Assembly (NCBI GenBank): GCA_944548615.1
Contig: OX155976.1
Coordinates: 8,907,168-8,971,167, forward strand
DNA length: 64,000 bases
Reading direction: 5' to 3'
Source: Micropterix aruncella
Taxonomy: Eukaryota; Arthropoda; Insecta; Lepidoptera; Micropterigidae
The notes beneath the pieces are model-generated. The model searched no databases and was not told the origin of the DNA. It saw nothing but the letters and a program-made list of their open reading frames with translations. The position numbers and the translations under genes were made by a program. Of this stretch, positions 53,592 to 64,000 are shown one piece after another (the stretch's first letter is position 1; every line of letters starts with the position of its first letter).

Positions 53592-54207
53592 ACTAGAGGT
53601 GTCGTCTACATCGGGCGAACCCGTCACCTCAGGAAGTTTTAACGAAATATGATCGTTCGTGAAGTGAGCGCACCGTCGAGCTCCGCCACATGCCCGTAAG
53701 AGGCCAAAGCTTTATCCGCGAGATATCCAGCTATGTTATTCAGTGGGCTTACTCTCACGCCCTTACTTCCAGTTGCGACCAGATTACTCCGGTCCAGATT
53801 ACTGGTTACGAGTTCGAGGTCGCTTGCGCGGTCCTCTCCCTTGCGAAGCGGTGAAACGGTGTAAACCGAATCTATCGCGGCCCACGGCATCCATTGCCCG
53901 GCTAATCATCCGGAATCGGGTAGCCGATGGTCGTTTCAAGAGCAGTCGCTCTAAGGTCAGCAACCACCCCCGCTCTATAGGAAACAGTACAGCTTCCAGA
54001 CTCCCCCCACTGTTAGTCAGAATGCACAATCGATTGGCTTACGCTGCACGGTGCGCAGACCGTTCAGGAGCGCCAGGAGATTGACTCCTGGGTGAAACTA
54101 GCCCTGAGGCCAGAGTCCTACCCGGGCTCGCGCTTCATGCGTGTAGGCCGCCGGATGGGTGTTGACCCGTGAGTGACAACTCAGCAAGGACCCATTAGCT
54201 CCCAAAG
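53592..54207 (-). mobile_element. rpA-10, full length (616 bp)
   Basis: The plus reading runs ACTAGAGGTGTCGTCTACA to CATTAGCTCCC. It is flanked by TTTTTGTTGGGCA at 53579-53591 and 54208-54220, an exact 13-bp target-site duplication. The target resembles a PLE tail (TTTGTTGGGCAGTCGTG). The frames at 53743-54084 and 53799-54029 are shadows of GC-rich non-coding sequence. Confidence 0.8.
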
Positions 54208-54220
54208 TTTTTGTTGGGCA

Positions 54221-54639
54221 GTCGTGCAAAAAGAGGAGAGAGTAACGATATTGGAAACTCGAACAAAATAAAATAAAATAAAAACTCTAAATCATTCAGC
54301 ACTGCCGATTGTGAGTGAATGAAATCTCTTGATTATCCATGTCATACATTCAACGGGACGACTCGTCTGCTTTTTTATCGTAAAAATCGCTATCGTGCTA
54401 AATCTTCAGACGATAATAGCGTAATTGTATGAAAACGTTAGCAACGAACTAATATCACCGGAGTCAATGCCCGATTCATAAAACACAAAAAGATAAAAAG
54501 AATATCTCATTTAGTCGTGTTTTCCTTTGTCTGCATAATTGTACCTATATGTATTTATATTTTATGGATCTATCGCTGTTGTGGCTCATAGCATAATCTC
54601 GCTAGTTATAAATGGTTGTTTTTGTTTTTGCAACGCAAC
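54221..54639. other. Unassigned
   Basis: AT-rich to mixed; an AATAA-type run at 54269-54285. No gene or element end. Confidence 0.4.
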
Positions 54640-54698
54640 ATTACAGAAATCCCAATGCGCTGAATATCAAAATTCATAAATATATCAACTAGTAGCGA

Positions 54699-55469
54699 TA
54701 CACCATGTATTCCGGCGTTCATATACCAGTGCTTAATGTATGACAGACAGCACTTAACAGAAACCGCAACTAGAGCGGACATTCACTCTTACCATACACG
54801 CCGTAATTCCCTTTCATGCGTGCCCCGAACAAGACTGGCAAAAGTACAGAAGAGCTACTTATACCTGAGCATTAAATTCTACAATTTACTCCCTACCACT
54901 ATCAAACAACTGGACGACAAACAATTTAAAAGAAACATTAAGGAGATGCTGATAGGCCACCCTTTCTATAATCTGACCGAATTCGAGGGCCATGACTTTG
55001 CAAATATTGTACCAATTTGAATGATAATTATATATGTACTTTTAGTATTTAAATGTAAGATTTAGCTTTAGTTTGATTACTTAACAATTTACTTACTACT
55101 TTGGATGTTACTATGTACAGTTTTTAGTACGTATATATTTGATTTATTGACTATTTCAATTGTTCGGCTTCTGCTTTGATTATTCAACTTTTTAACTGAC
55201 TATTTTAATTATTGCGTGTTTAGTAGGTAACCATTAGAATTATTGACTATTTTTTTTAATTTGTTTTGTAATACGATTTTACGACGAATAACTTTTAGTA
55301 GGTTCCAAAGTTTCTTAGATACTATATATTTTTTTTAAATTAATATATGTGTGTAACGTAAAGATTAAAGTAGTAATGACACTTACTACTTAAAACACAA
55401 ATATTTTGACACGTCCAAGAGTGGTTTTTAGCCGCCAATTGGACACGACGTAAATGTAAATGTAATGTA
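54699..55469 (+). mobile_element. LINE-D copy 3, best coding end
   Basis: The frame 54736-55020 reads LTETATRADIHSYHTRRNSL, YLSIKFYNLLPTTIKQLDDK and LIGHPFYNLTEFEGHDFANI, then a stop. The 3' UTR ends GCCGCCAATTGGACACGACG with an AAATGTAAATGTAATG tail. It replaces ~15 bp of the RTE 3' UTR when compared with 51325-51350. 'FYN.LP..IK' again marks a jockey/CR1-type ORF2 end. Confidence 0.8.
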
Positions 55470-56171
55470 CAAAAAGAATGTCGCGTAAAATACTAGCTAT
55501 CATAATATCTTCTTCAAACTCTTCTATTCCCATTATTTGGGGTCGGGTCTCCTTACTTTTCTGCGCCAGGTCAAACGATCTTGGCTCGTTGGTTTGGACA
55601 ATTAGGCTTTCTTGAGGTCTCTTTCGATGTTGGACCACCAGGTCGATCAGGTCAGTGGTGGGCGGCCTCTTCCTTTCTTTTGCTCATGTAGTTTCATAGC
55701 AATTTGTACCACGTGGTCGTTGCTTTGTCTTTTGACATGCAAATACCAGCGTAGGCGGTTTTCGTTGATCTTATCTGCGATTGGTGCAACCTTAAAGCTA
55801 CTTCGTATGTGTTCATTACGGATTCTGTCCAGCCTAGTTACACTTTCACCGACCTGAGCATCTTCATTTGTTGGTATGTGCTTTTTGTTCATGTGTCTTC
55901 TTCGTTGTCCAGAATTCGGAGCCATACAATAGCGGCGGCGAACTGCCGTTTTGTACGCTTTGCCCTTAGATTTTATGAGAATGCGTGGGTCACACAGATC
56001 GCCATTTTTGCCATACGATGTTAATTATATGAGACACATCAGCATCGACATTGGCATCGAATGTCATCATGGAGCCTAGGTATTTGAACTTCTTTACTCT
56101 GGGAATAGGCGTCGACCCAATGAATATAGTGTCATCGTCTGCCTGGGTATTTAAACTTCTCTACTGTGGGA

Positions 56172-56803
56172 GCGAATGGGCCCTTGATGAGTTGGCCACG
56201 AAGACTCATTCTATTCAAGGTTGGTCATACTCACGGGTCAAAACCCATCCAGTGGTCTCCACGCATGAAGTGCGAGCCCGGGTAAGACTCTGGCCTTAGG
56301 GCTAGTTTCCCCTAGGAATCAACCTTCTGGCGCTCCTGGATGGTCTGCACACCGTGCGTCGTAAGCCAATCGACTGTGCACTCTGACTGTCGGGGGAGTC
56401 TGGAAGCAGTACTGTTTCCTATAGAGCGGGGGTGGATCGGCTACCAGATCCTGGGTGAACAGCCGGGCAAAGGATGCCGTGGTCCGCGATAGATTCGGTA
56501 TACACCGTTTCACCGCCTCGTAAGGGAGAGGACCGCGCAAGCGACCTCGAACTCGTAACCAATCGAGAGACCGGAGTAATCTGGTCGCAATTGGAAGTAA
56601 GGGCGTGAGTGTAAGCCCGCTGGGTAACCCTCCCGGCTATCTCGCAGTTAATGCGTTGGCCTCTTACGGGCATGTGGCGGAGCTCGACGGCGGATTGTTT
56701 TGTCCAAGTCTTCTGCGTTCACTTCACGGGAGAGAGAACGACTAATCGTTAAAACTTCATGAGGTGATGGGTTCGCCCGTTGTACTTAGTTGACAACTCT
56801 ATA
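56172..56803 (+). mobile_element. rpA-11, full length (~632 bp)
   Basis: It runs from GCGAATGGGCCCTTGATGAG to GTTGACAACTC inside the RTE-like ORF. It is flanked by TGTGGGA at 56165-56171 and 56804-56810, a short direct repeat that may extend imperfectly. All landmark blocks of the family are in order. It shows 3' GATGGGTTCGCCCGTTGTA. Confidence 0.75.
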
Positions 56804-57110
56804 TGTGGGAATAGGTATCAATCCAACAAAGATAGTGTCATCATTGAGCCTAGGTATATGAACATCCTACTGTGGGAATAGGTGTCGACGCAACAAATAT
56901 AGTTTTAGGTGTAGTGTCTCCGCTGAAAGGGCATTTCATATACACTGTCTTGCTCCTACTCACCCTCAGGCTGTACGTTTCCATCGCATGTGTCCACATA
57001 TTTAATAGTTTCTGCAGGTAATTGCGGTGTTGGTAGCCAGAATGATGTCATCCGCGTAAAGTATAGTCCACAGCAAATGAGACGGTATATGCTAAGTGAG
57101 TAAAATACTA

Positions 57111-57990
57111 GCTATCATATAAGAGCAAATAATTATTTGTCTGTAATTTAAACAGATATCATTTAAGCATCGCAAAGCACGGACCAACCAATTCCACATA
57201 TCAATAAATTAATAAAAATATATCGTGTTTCGTGTTTTTTATTCTTTTTAATATATTTACTTGTTTTAGAAGCGTCTGTGAGGGTTTCCACTTGCGGGAG
57301 GAGGACTTCCATCGCGTGAAGGTGAAGTATTCGTTTCTTTAAAAAGTTCTCGCAGTCTCTAATGTCCTTATAACCTAGTACGCATCAATCCGTATCAATA
57401 GCTTTTCTAGCTACACAAAGATTCGAAGGTCATATTGAATAGACAAGGCTTGTACGCTTTCTCAAAACTGTTCCTGTCGTGATGGAACTGTTTCTCAAAA
57501 CTGTTCCTGCTGCGTTTTATTGTGTATGTTAATTTCAAACAATGCACAGATGAATAGCTACTGTTTTCTCAACTTGAAACGTTATCTTATCATTAGTATT
57601 TCGTAATGTATTTTCGATGGGTGCGTTTGGTATTAGCCGAGGCCACAATGGCGTTGAATCATTCGGAGTGCAACAAAAAGTTGTCTAGTCGCGTGACCTT
57701 GGCTGCAGGCGCGACGGCCGGGGTCGACGACCCCCAGATTCTGACTGGAGCATACAAACACACACACACACATATCAGCCGCGGTGCAAGACGGTTGCCA
57801 ACTTTCATTACCAAATATTTACATACAAACGCAAAAGATCATTTACACCCGAATTTATAGTCGAGTATCAGTTCAGTACCAAAGTAATGCTCAACCAAGT
57901 ATTACCTGAGTAACGTACGATACTTACGAATTAAATTGATATGATAGATTGTCCAATAGACTAGAAGAACACATCAGATCATATTGATAG
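57111..57990. other. Unassigned; one unidentified ORF
   Basis: The plus frame 57606-57860 reads ALNHSECNKKLSSRVTLAAG and is CpG-rich but unrecognised. Bases 57370-57450 (ACCTAGTACGCATCAAT, CGAAGGTCATATTGAATAGA) recur at 58125-58195. A CACA tract lies at 57755-57770. Confidence 0.4.
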
Positions 57991-58110
57991 TACGAAATCG
58001 AAGACTATCGCGGTTGTTTGACATTATAAATAAGATACCAATATACAAACATGAATAAAAACCACACCTGCCGTTACAGAAAGTGATCTATTGTATTTTT
58101 ATTTTTATAT
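57991..58110 (+). mobile_element. PLE terminal fragment, copy P7
   Basis: AAATCGAAGACTATCGCGGT, TTGACATTATAAATAAGATA and CACCTGCCGTTACAGAAAG are the PLE terminal sequence and the start of its tail. Bases 58111-58745 are AT-rich and unassigned. Confidence 0.6.
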
Positions 58111-58749
58111 TATTTTTTAACCTAGTACGCATCAATATGCGAATAGCCCTCTTAGCAGCCTAAATATTCGAGGGCCATATTAAATAGACAAGTAAATATA
58201 TTTAAATAATAGACAAAATTTTAACAAAAAGTTTGCGTATCTCGACATAATTGCAGTTAGAGGGTTTCATTTTGTTACACAGATGCCTTGTTGTACCAAA
58301 ATAACGTTTTGAAATTATGGTTGTGATATCTCCGCCATATTTAAGAAAATACTATATATTTTTTGGAAAAATACTATTGTAATACCACGGAAAATATTAC
58401 AAATATACTACGAATTGGGACACACTGTATTATTATTTTACTTTGATTATTATATATTAACTAATTTCGATAGTTTGATATTTGGTTTACTGCTAAATGA
58501 TATTAAATGTCTTGTTTGTAAGTGGGTTTTTACCATAACGCAGTGATATTTGAAATAATTTTGTTTACAAATAGGCTAGTGGGTTTACAATTGATGTTGT
58601 ATAATGTATGTACATAGCATTAACATTATGCATTCGATGATACAAAATAATAACATCTGATTTGTATCCTAAAATTTTACTAAATAATAACAATGAAAAC
58701 ATACCTATTAACAACATCAACTAAAAATATTGAATAGTCCTTTGTTTAA

Positions 58750-59416
58750 CCCTTCGAGTAGCGGCATAATTTCATGGCAAACCGCGGCAATTTATTGGAA
58801 TTTCTTGCAATATTGACGCGCTCGACAAAAAGTACTATAACTATGGAACTACTACAGCAATCATAAAAAGAATAATTGTGCAATGATCGCATTGAAATTT
58901 TGTATATAGGATATTGAAATCTCATTTGGTAAAATAATTACATAAATATGAATAAATATTTGAATTTCGAAAAAGTGAAAAAAACTCGGCATTTCTAGCT
59001 TGTATTTGTCTTACGGAAAAATACGGAACCCTATTTAGAAATTGTAACTGCTATCGTGATCTTTATTAGATTTTATATAAAAGGTGATATTTTGTTTTGC
59101 TTATTTACATACAATTATATTTAGATAATTAGCTCAGAAATACCAATAAAAATTTTGATGATTTCTCAAAAAAAAAAATGATGAGGTTTGATAATGGAAT
59201 TTTACCAGAAATATCCGCGAAATGACGCGCAAAATTATTCTAGCGACCGTCTATGTATCTATGGTATTAATAGGATATTTAGTATGGATTTTAGGATGCG
59301 TTCGAATTAGAATATAATATTACCGTTCGCTCCGGGAGCAAGCCGCCAATATTGGTCATTACTTAGTCATCAACAACGTGATGTGCAACCAAATTTGTTT
59401 GTTACGTAGCCGAAGG
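58750..59416 (+). mobile_element. TTAA-type element E, copy 3, complete (667 bp)
   Basis: TTAA (58746-58749) is followed by CCCTTCGAGTAGCGGC. The right end GTTACGTAGCCGAAGG is followed by ATAA, a decayed TTAA. The ends form an imperfect inverted repeat, CCCTTCG-A/G-STACG-like. No ORF. It is the reference copy for E1, E2 and E4. Confidence 0.75.
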
Positions 59417-60572
59417 ATAATTGTAAAAAAATTGTGAAATCTAGTTTGACATTTATCTGACCTAAATATCCGCTACGTTATGCTTAATTAAATTTTAGAT
59501 ATAGGATGTGATTTCATGCCCTGTGGGTAAATGATATACTTTTTTTTTGCAATATATGTACGTATTTAATGTATTATTCTCCCAAGGTAAAAAGAAGTTG
59601 CTGTAGGTCATTCCTAATACAAATAATATTACCTTTCTCTTAAAATGCCCGCTTTGGCCCCCTTCCCCTACAGATTTACGAGTGCAAAAGAATTATTCTA
59701 TAATTTTCCGTTTCGCCACTATAATTAGGAGTGGCAATTTTATTTTTCTTCCTGTAGCGTTGAATCGTATATCAAGATGCATTTGACATTTGTATCTTAA
59801 ATTTCATAGACGAAACCGGCGAGTTTCATATCGGGTTAACCATAGTTTCACTCGTTCACACGAGTTTTAGTCGTTCATTGGGCTAAAAATTTATAACATT
59901 CTATATGATGTTGATTGTATAAAAGTATTGTGTTGTTTGTCACACCCACACAGACACCCAGTCAGCAAGTCTTCAAATAACTAATACTATTATATGACGG
60001 TATGGTAATACTATTATAGACAGAAAACTATTTTAAAATAATACACTGGTAAAAAAAATATTAAATTGACTATTTTATAACTTGAATATTATTTATTTGA
60101 ACTTTGAACTTTATTTTTAAATTGAATATTATCATTATAATTGAACTCTTAACATTGTAATTGAATAAACTATTTTTGTTGTTATTTTCAATTATTTTAT
60201 AACTGATTATTTGAGTATCATTATGACTATCTGATGACCATGACGATTATAATTATTTTATTCGCTTTATTTTTTTGAGGTAATAAAATTTATTTATTAT
60301 TTGATTATTTATTTATTGATTAAATGAATTAAACAATGCATTTACAAAGCATATGTATCACTAATATTCATGTAAATGTTCACTATTTTCAGTAATTTTC
60401 ACTAATTTATATATTACTAAAAATATTCACTAATTTACATAAATAAATATACAAATATAAAAAAAATAAAAGTAATTTACAATAATTAAAAAAATTATTC
60501 ACTAATTTACATATTAAAAATAAAATAAAATTGAACTCGGCCTATACGAGCATTAGCATATGTACTGCTGCT
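59417..60572. other. AT-rich spacer
   Basis: Mostly low-complexity A/T sequence with repeated ATTGAATATTAT and CACTAATTTACAT motifs (60050-60530). No ORF or RNA gene. Confidence 0.5.
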
Positions 60573-60584
60573 GCCGTCTAACTA

Positions 60585-60868
60585 GTAGTAGTAGTAGTAG
60601 TAGACGGAGTGGGGGGCTTGTTTCCAGCCCTTGATGTCACCTAGATCTATAAGATCTTTTGTAACTACCCACTCTGTGGTTAGGTCAGTGATCAGTAAGT
60701 AGCCCAGTACTTCTTACCAGTCCAAGTAGATCACTGACCTTCAAGTTGGGCATATCGCTAGGTTCGAGAAAGGCTCGTCCCAGTAAACTGTGTCTTTTAG
60801 CGGCGAGGCCTGGGCAGCGCCCAACGATGTGTATGCTGTCTTCAGGTTCTTCGCCACATATTCGGCAG
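60585..60868 (-). mobile_element. LINE-C copy 3 with TAC tail
   Basis: The minus strand reads CRICGEEPEDSIHIVGRCPG to RSTGLL as in copy 1, with the GTA run at 60585-60603. It is flanked by GCCGTCTAACTA (60573-60584) and GCCGTCCAACTA (60869-60880), a 12-bp duplication with one mismatch. It is truncated exactly before the zinc-binding motif. Confidence 0.85.
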
Positions 60869-60880
60869 GCCGTCCAACTA

Positions 60881-61400
60881 AGTGCCAGGACTTGTTCCAA
60901 GGCAGCGAGCTCTCTAGTATTATATGTACATATATTCGTCGTCAAAAAAATACGTTTATAGTACTCTAACCATTGCAAATTATAACTAATAATCACATTA
61001 GGAAATATTTAAAACAGAATACGTAAAATGAATAATCGGTTAAAATTATATTACGATTATTATACATATACATATAAACAATGATTACATATAAACAATG
61101 ATTACGATTATTTAATAACCTTTAAGTTTTTGATTATTTTACCTTTTTCTCATTTTTTGTCATTAAATTTATTGATTTGTGTTTTTGTTTATATATAACT
61201 CTTATGGAAGTCCGCCCAAGCACAAGCTTTGCTTAGTTGGGTGACATTGGATATTAAACATTAAATAATTGAGTTTAATATCTTGCTGTGGATTAAGTAA
61301 TTTAATATAATATTTTATTTGATGTTTTTATTATAAATTGTAACTTATCTGTGAATTGCTTTAAATAAATAAATATCGCTTTGGCAAGGAACCCTAAAAA
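60881..61400. other. AT-rich spacer
   Basis: TTTGCTTAGTTGGGTGACATTGG near 61230 resembles the tail of LINE-type elements. An AAATAAATAAATATC run ends it at ~61375. No gene. Confidence 0.4.
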
Positions 61401-62227
61401 GGAAAAAAAGCGCCCTTTTCGAAGCTCGACTCCTTTCACCAAACAGCAGCTGCATCGACCGGAGTCAGAGTCAAAAATATCCACCGCTCCGCTCGACCTC
61501 CGAACAAAGAAGACGTCCACGTCTGAAGGGCCTTAACCTTGAACGCGGTTGGCAACACCGTCTGGGATCTTTCCTGTCGCCGCATATCGCCCGATAAATA
61601 CGTAATTCTGTTTGGGCATGCAACGCCGCTAAAAATGGCAATGGCGCACCCAATCCGCGACTCAACAATGGAGGATAAATTAAATCGCGAAATTCTTGGT
61701 AACGTATTAAATACATTGCGATTGGGGAGTGATTAAATAGATAAGCGTTTATCGTGACCTAAAAGTACGGTCTGAAGTAGGGCTTCCAATCCCGCATCAG
61801 TGCACTGAAATAAAAGTGTCACAAAATATACTAAAAATGAAACTAAAATAAGAGAACGATTTAACATAATTTGGACAATTACCCACATTAGTTATACTTC
61901 GCTAACATAGTTTTTAAGTTGTACATATAACGTAGATCGTAGCTAACTTACCTAGTAAGTTGTACATATAACTTAGATTGTAAGAACATAGTAAAATCAG
62001 ACTAGTACGCGAATAAACATGCGGGACTAGCATCGTCTCTCGTGGAGGCACCACTCAGAATGCTTGCGCATCTACTGGTGACGTTTGTAGTAATAAGTTA
62101 GCTGACACACCCGAGTGCGTGCACAAACGCAGCGGACTGAAAATGTAAAACACGAAACAGGAAAATAAATTAATTCTGATTCTGATTCTGATTTCTCTTG
62201 CGGAAACTCGGCATAGACGAGATCAAA
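61401..62227 (+). other. Unidentified ORF with LTR-like downstream sequence
   Basis: Plus-strand frames read PFRSSTPFTKQQLHRPESES and APLDLRTKKTSTSEGP, then (61539-61736) GNTVWDLSCRRISPDKYVIL, TPLKMAMAHPIRDSTMEDK and NREILGNVLNTLRLGSD with a stop. This looks like a genuine protein C-terminus, but I cannot name it. Downstream, AGTTGTACATATAAC is duplicated (61918, 61958). GCGAATAAACATGCGGG and GAAAATAAATTAATTCTGAT look like polyadenylation regions, as in an LTR or a LINE tail (CTGATT repeats at 62176-62193). Confidence 0.35.
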
Positions 62228-62700
62228 AAAATTAATGACGCGGGATCCCGGTATTACGGGATCCGTATTTTTCGATAAAAGTGGTTATCAGTGAGTAGTT
62301 AAACATAGTATGCCTAAAGTTAGAAATATTTATTATTAAAAAAACAAGTACAAAACTAAATTTACTTTGCATTTTGGAAGTGTTTTCGCAGTAGACACAA
62401 CACAGCATTCCCAAAGTGTCGTCAGCCAAACTACTTCGTATCTTATTGGCAAGATACCGGCAGCGGAGAACGCCCGCTCAGCTTCTACGCTTGTAGGCAC
62501 TACATACTTTAGGGCATTGTGTGCTAACGTTAAGTATCTACTCATCGATCCACCTGATTCATAAAGAGTCATCTCTTTCTTTATGATGGTTTCGATAGGC
62601 GGAATTCGAGCAGGCGATGGACAAATACTTGTCATGTCAGAGTTTAAAGTTTACTCTAGATCTTTTTGCAATGTCAGACCTCGAGTAGCCGTATTTTGAC
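62228..62700 (-). pseudogene. hAT transposase dimerisation-domain remnant
   Basis: The minus strand reads RYLTLAHNALKYVVPTSVEA and ERAFSAAGIL. After a frameshift near 62430 it continues SLADDTLGMLCCVYCENTSK. 'A......PTS...E..FS.AG' followed by 'R..L..D.L..L..L' is the C-terminal dimerisation region (hATC) of hAT-superfamily transposases. A palindrome, CGGGATCCCGGTATTACGGG, lies at 62240-62259 near the element's presumed end. The DDE core is missing. The upstream part is interrupted by the LINE at 62714. Confidence 0.75.
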
Positions 62701-62713
62701 TGATGAAATCATG

Positions 62714-63615
62714 TCTTGACCGGCAGCGAATCATATCTTGACACGGCTTGACCACCGAGTCAAGCAACTCATCGGGGGTCACGGTGAGTTTAGGGCCAAG
62801 ATATTTGGCTTTGGACTCAGTGACGATCCCTGGTGCCCGTGTGGCTCCGGTCGTCAGACCGCAGAACACATCATTTGGACATGCCCTAAGCTGGACGCTG
62901 CACGGGCAAACATGATGGATGTGGTTGGTGCGTGCGACGGCAGTCTGCCGATCTGGTATGCGGATCTCGTGCGTTGCAAGGTCTGCTACCGAGTGTTCCG
63001 GGAGTTTGTGGACCACTGGGTGTCAAACTGGGAGGATTTGAGGCAGCTGGGCTCTCCTCCTCTGGGGGAGGGCCTCCCCTCTTAACGGTGCTGTCCAGAG
63101 GCAGCTTCATCGCCCGAAGTCGCCCATTTTGTATTGTGACGTACCTAGACGCCTTCTTGCAGGTTCTCCCGATGTAGATGCCCCCGACGGAACCCCTGCC
63201 GTTTGCAGCCGGAACCCGGGACCACTCAGTAGCATGGATTCATCATCTCATCGCCTACCATTCACCCTACTAAATTAAAATTATTTCTTATTTTTTTCTT
63301 TACTCTGTTTATAACTTTAGTACGTAAGCTAAAACTTGTATATTTTATAATGTTAGATAGTAAGTGAATTGTTGATATTTCTATGATTAAATAAACGGTT
63401 CACGGGGTGCCGGAGGGGGTAGAAACCAGGAGAATCTTCTTCCATATCTCCGTTCGTTCACCCCTCACGTAATACCCTTCTGGTACGCGTGAGGTTGTGG
63501 ATGCATGATATCCCGGGCAGATAAAACGACCCATGTCGTTAGTGTCGTTAGAACTGCCCGTGTGGTGGGCGGGGTTTCTCCCCCCTCCTGTCACCGCGTA
63601 GCCTAATAATAATAA
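62714..63615 (+). mobile_element. R1-like LINE 3' end with TAA tail
   Basis: The coding end (62738-63085) reads LIGGHGEFRAKIFGFGLSDD, CPCGSGRQTAEHIIWTCPKL and DLVRCKVCYRVFREFVDHW. It has the 'GHG.F' block and the C-x-C...H-x4-C zinc-binding motif of R1-group ORF2. The 3' UTR is long and partly GC-rich (63040-63590) and ends CGCGTAGCCTAATAATAATAA. The element is flanked by an exact 13-bp duplication, TGATGAAATCATG, at 62701-62713 and 63616-63628. Confidence 0.85.
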
Positions 63616-63628
63616 TGATGAAATCATG

Positions 63629-64000
63629 CAGGATCTCGGTATTTCGAGATCTCGGTATACCGAAATTGAAAGCGCTAGTCTGGAGATCACTCCCCACGAC
63701 TAGGGAATAGCAAGGGAATTGGAGCCTACTAATAGTTGAGCCTACTAATAGTTTAAATTCCAAATTTAAATTCATAATGACAGCATATTTTTAAAATTTC
63801 TCAACAATAAATATTAATTGTTAGATCTTAGTCTCTCCAGGAAAATAATCAACTCCTTTCTAGAAAAATTATCTAAAACCGCGATTTCTGCATCTCAAAT
63901 TCTATGGTTTCGAAGGGGTAGTGAATGGGTGGTAAGGTGAACGCTCACATGTGGCAAGACAGCTGTCCTAAACCTACCACCGCCGGTCGTAAGTCCGGAA
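63629..64000. repeat. Palindrome, spacer and repeat G copy 2
   Basis: GGATCTCGGTATTTCGAGAT (63632-63651) is a palindrome-like block resembling that at 62240, perhaps the other side of the hAT-derived target. GAGCCTACTAATAGTT is duplicated (63722, 63738). From 63835, GCATCTCAAATTCTATGG and CGCTCACATGTGGCAAGACA are repeat G in reverse (compare 20320-20450), continuing past the window edge. Confidence 0.5.

Larger units (their letters stand above)
54640..57110 (-). pseudogene. RTE-like LINE ORF remnant, twice interrupted
   Basis: The minus strand starts at ~57110 with LLWTILYADDIILATNTA, where YADD (57047-57058) is the RT catalytic motif C. It continues HAMETYSLRVSRSKTVYMK and, after rpA-11, KKFKYLGSMMTFDANVD, LLYGSEFWTTKKTHEQ, TRLDRIRNEHIRSSFKVAPI and KGRGRPP. 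'YLGS', 'LLYG.E.W', 'TRLDRIRNE.IR' and 'GRGRP' in this order are typical of RTE-clade ORF ends. Several frameshifts and stops are present. LINE-D (54699-55469) sits in its 3' UTR and rpA-11 in its coding part. Confidence 0.8.

Noticed and set aside
57606..57860. Possible first exon (ALNHSECNKKLSSRV)
   Set aside because: No homologue recognised, and a CACACA tract interrupts it; kept only as an unidentified ORF.

Overview
The window reads as intergenic, repeat-dominated nuclear DNA of an insect, most likely a moth or butterfly (Lepidoptera). The reasons are an AT-rich background, Helitrons with TC...CTAG ends, Penelope-like elements, several non-LTR retrotransposon clades with short-tandem 3' tails, TTAA-flanked elements, and no bacterial-style gene organisation. 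I found no intact host gene, no rRNA and no functional tRNA gene in 64 kb. The Lepidoptera call is inference, and a heterochromatic or W-chromosome-like setting is only a guess from the density of broken, nested elements.

Almost everything recognisable is a decayed transposable element, often nested. The most repeated component is a GC-rich, apparently non-coding retroposon of about 620-680 bp, called rpA here. It has at least a dozen copies (for example 380-1338, 29066-29746, 53592-54207, 56172-56803), a 3' hairpin built on ACGGGC/GCCCGT, probable 11-14 bp target-site duplications (several imperfect), and a second subfamily (rpA') with a different 5' head. I do not recognise it as a named family.

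Layout. 0-8 kb: LINE-B 3' ends carrying rpA insertions and an inverted pair of ~610-bp elements, then a tRNA-headed SINE. 8.5-14 kb: Penelope-like elements, one with a GIY-YIG endonuclease remnant and a nested LINE, and another LINE with an ATTCT tail. 15-20 kb: a TTAA-type element holding LINE-C; a Helitron inserted in a LINE-B 3' UTR; a second Helitron in a ~285-bp tandem repeat. 20-31 kb: LINE ends, one reverse transcriptase remnant (24980-25727), rpA and rpA' copies. 31.4-34.5 kb: two adjacent Helitrons, one with a spliced Rep remnant joined to the last helicase motif. 36-41 kb: LINE ends, an rpA cluster, minisatellites and a TIR element. 42.5-47.2 kb: TTAA-type elements nested three deep, with a YqaJ-like remnant inside. 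47.7-51 kb: Helitron pieces including a ~280-bp tandem array. 51-57 kb: RTE-like LINE, rpA and rpA'. 58-64 kb: another TTAA-type element, LINE-C, an unidentified ORF with an LTR-like tail, and a hAT transposase remnant split by an R1-like LINE.

There is no pathway or operon here. The logic of the window is insertion chronology: which element sits in which, read from target-site duplications and uninterrupted paralogous copies elsewhere in the same window. All coding pieces are frameshifted or truncated and should be treated as pseudogenes. Percentages and family names were judged by eye without database searches.
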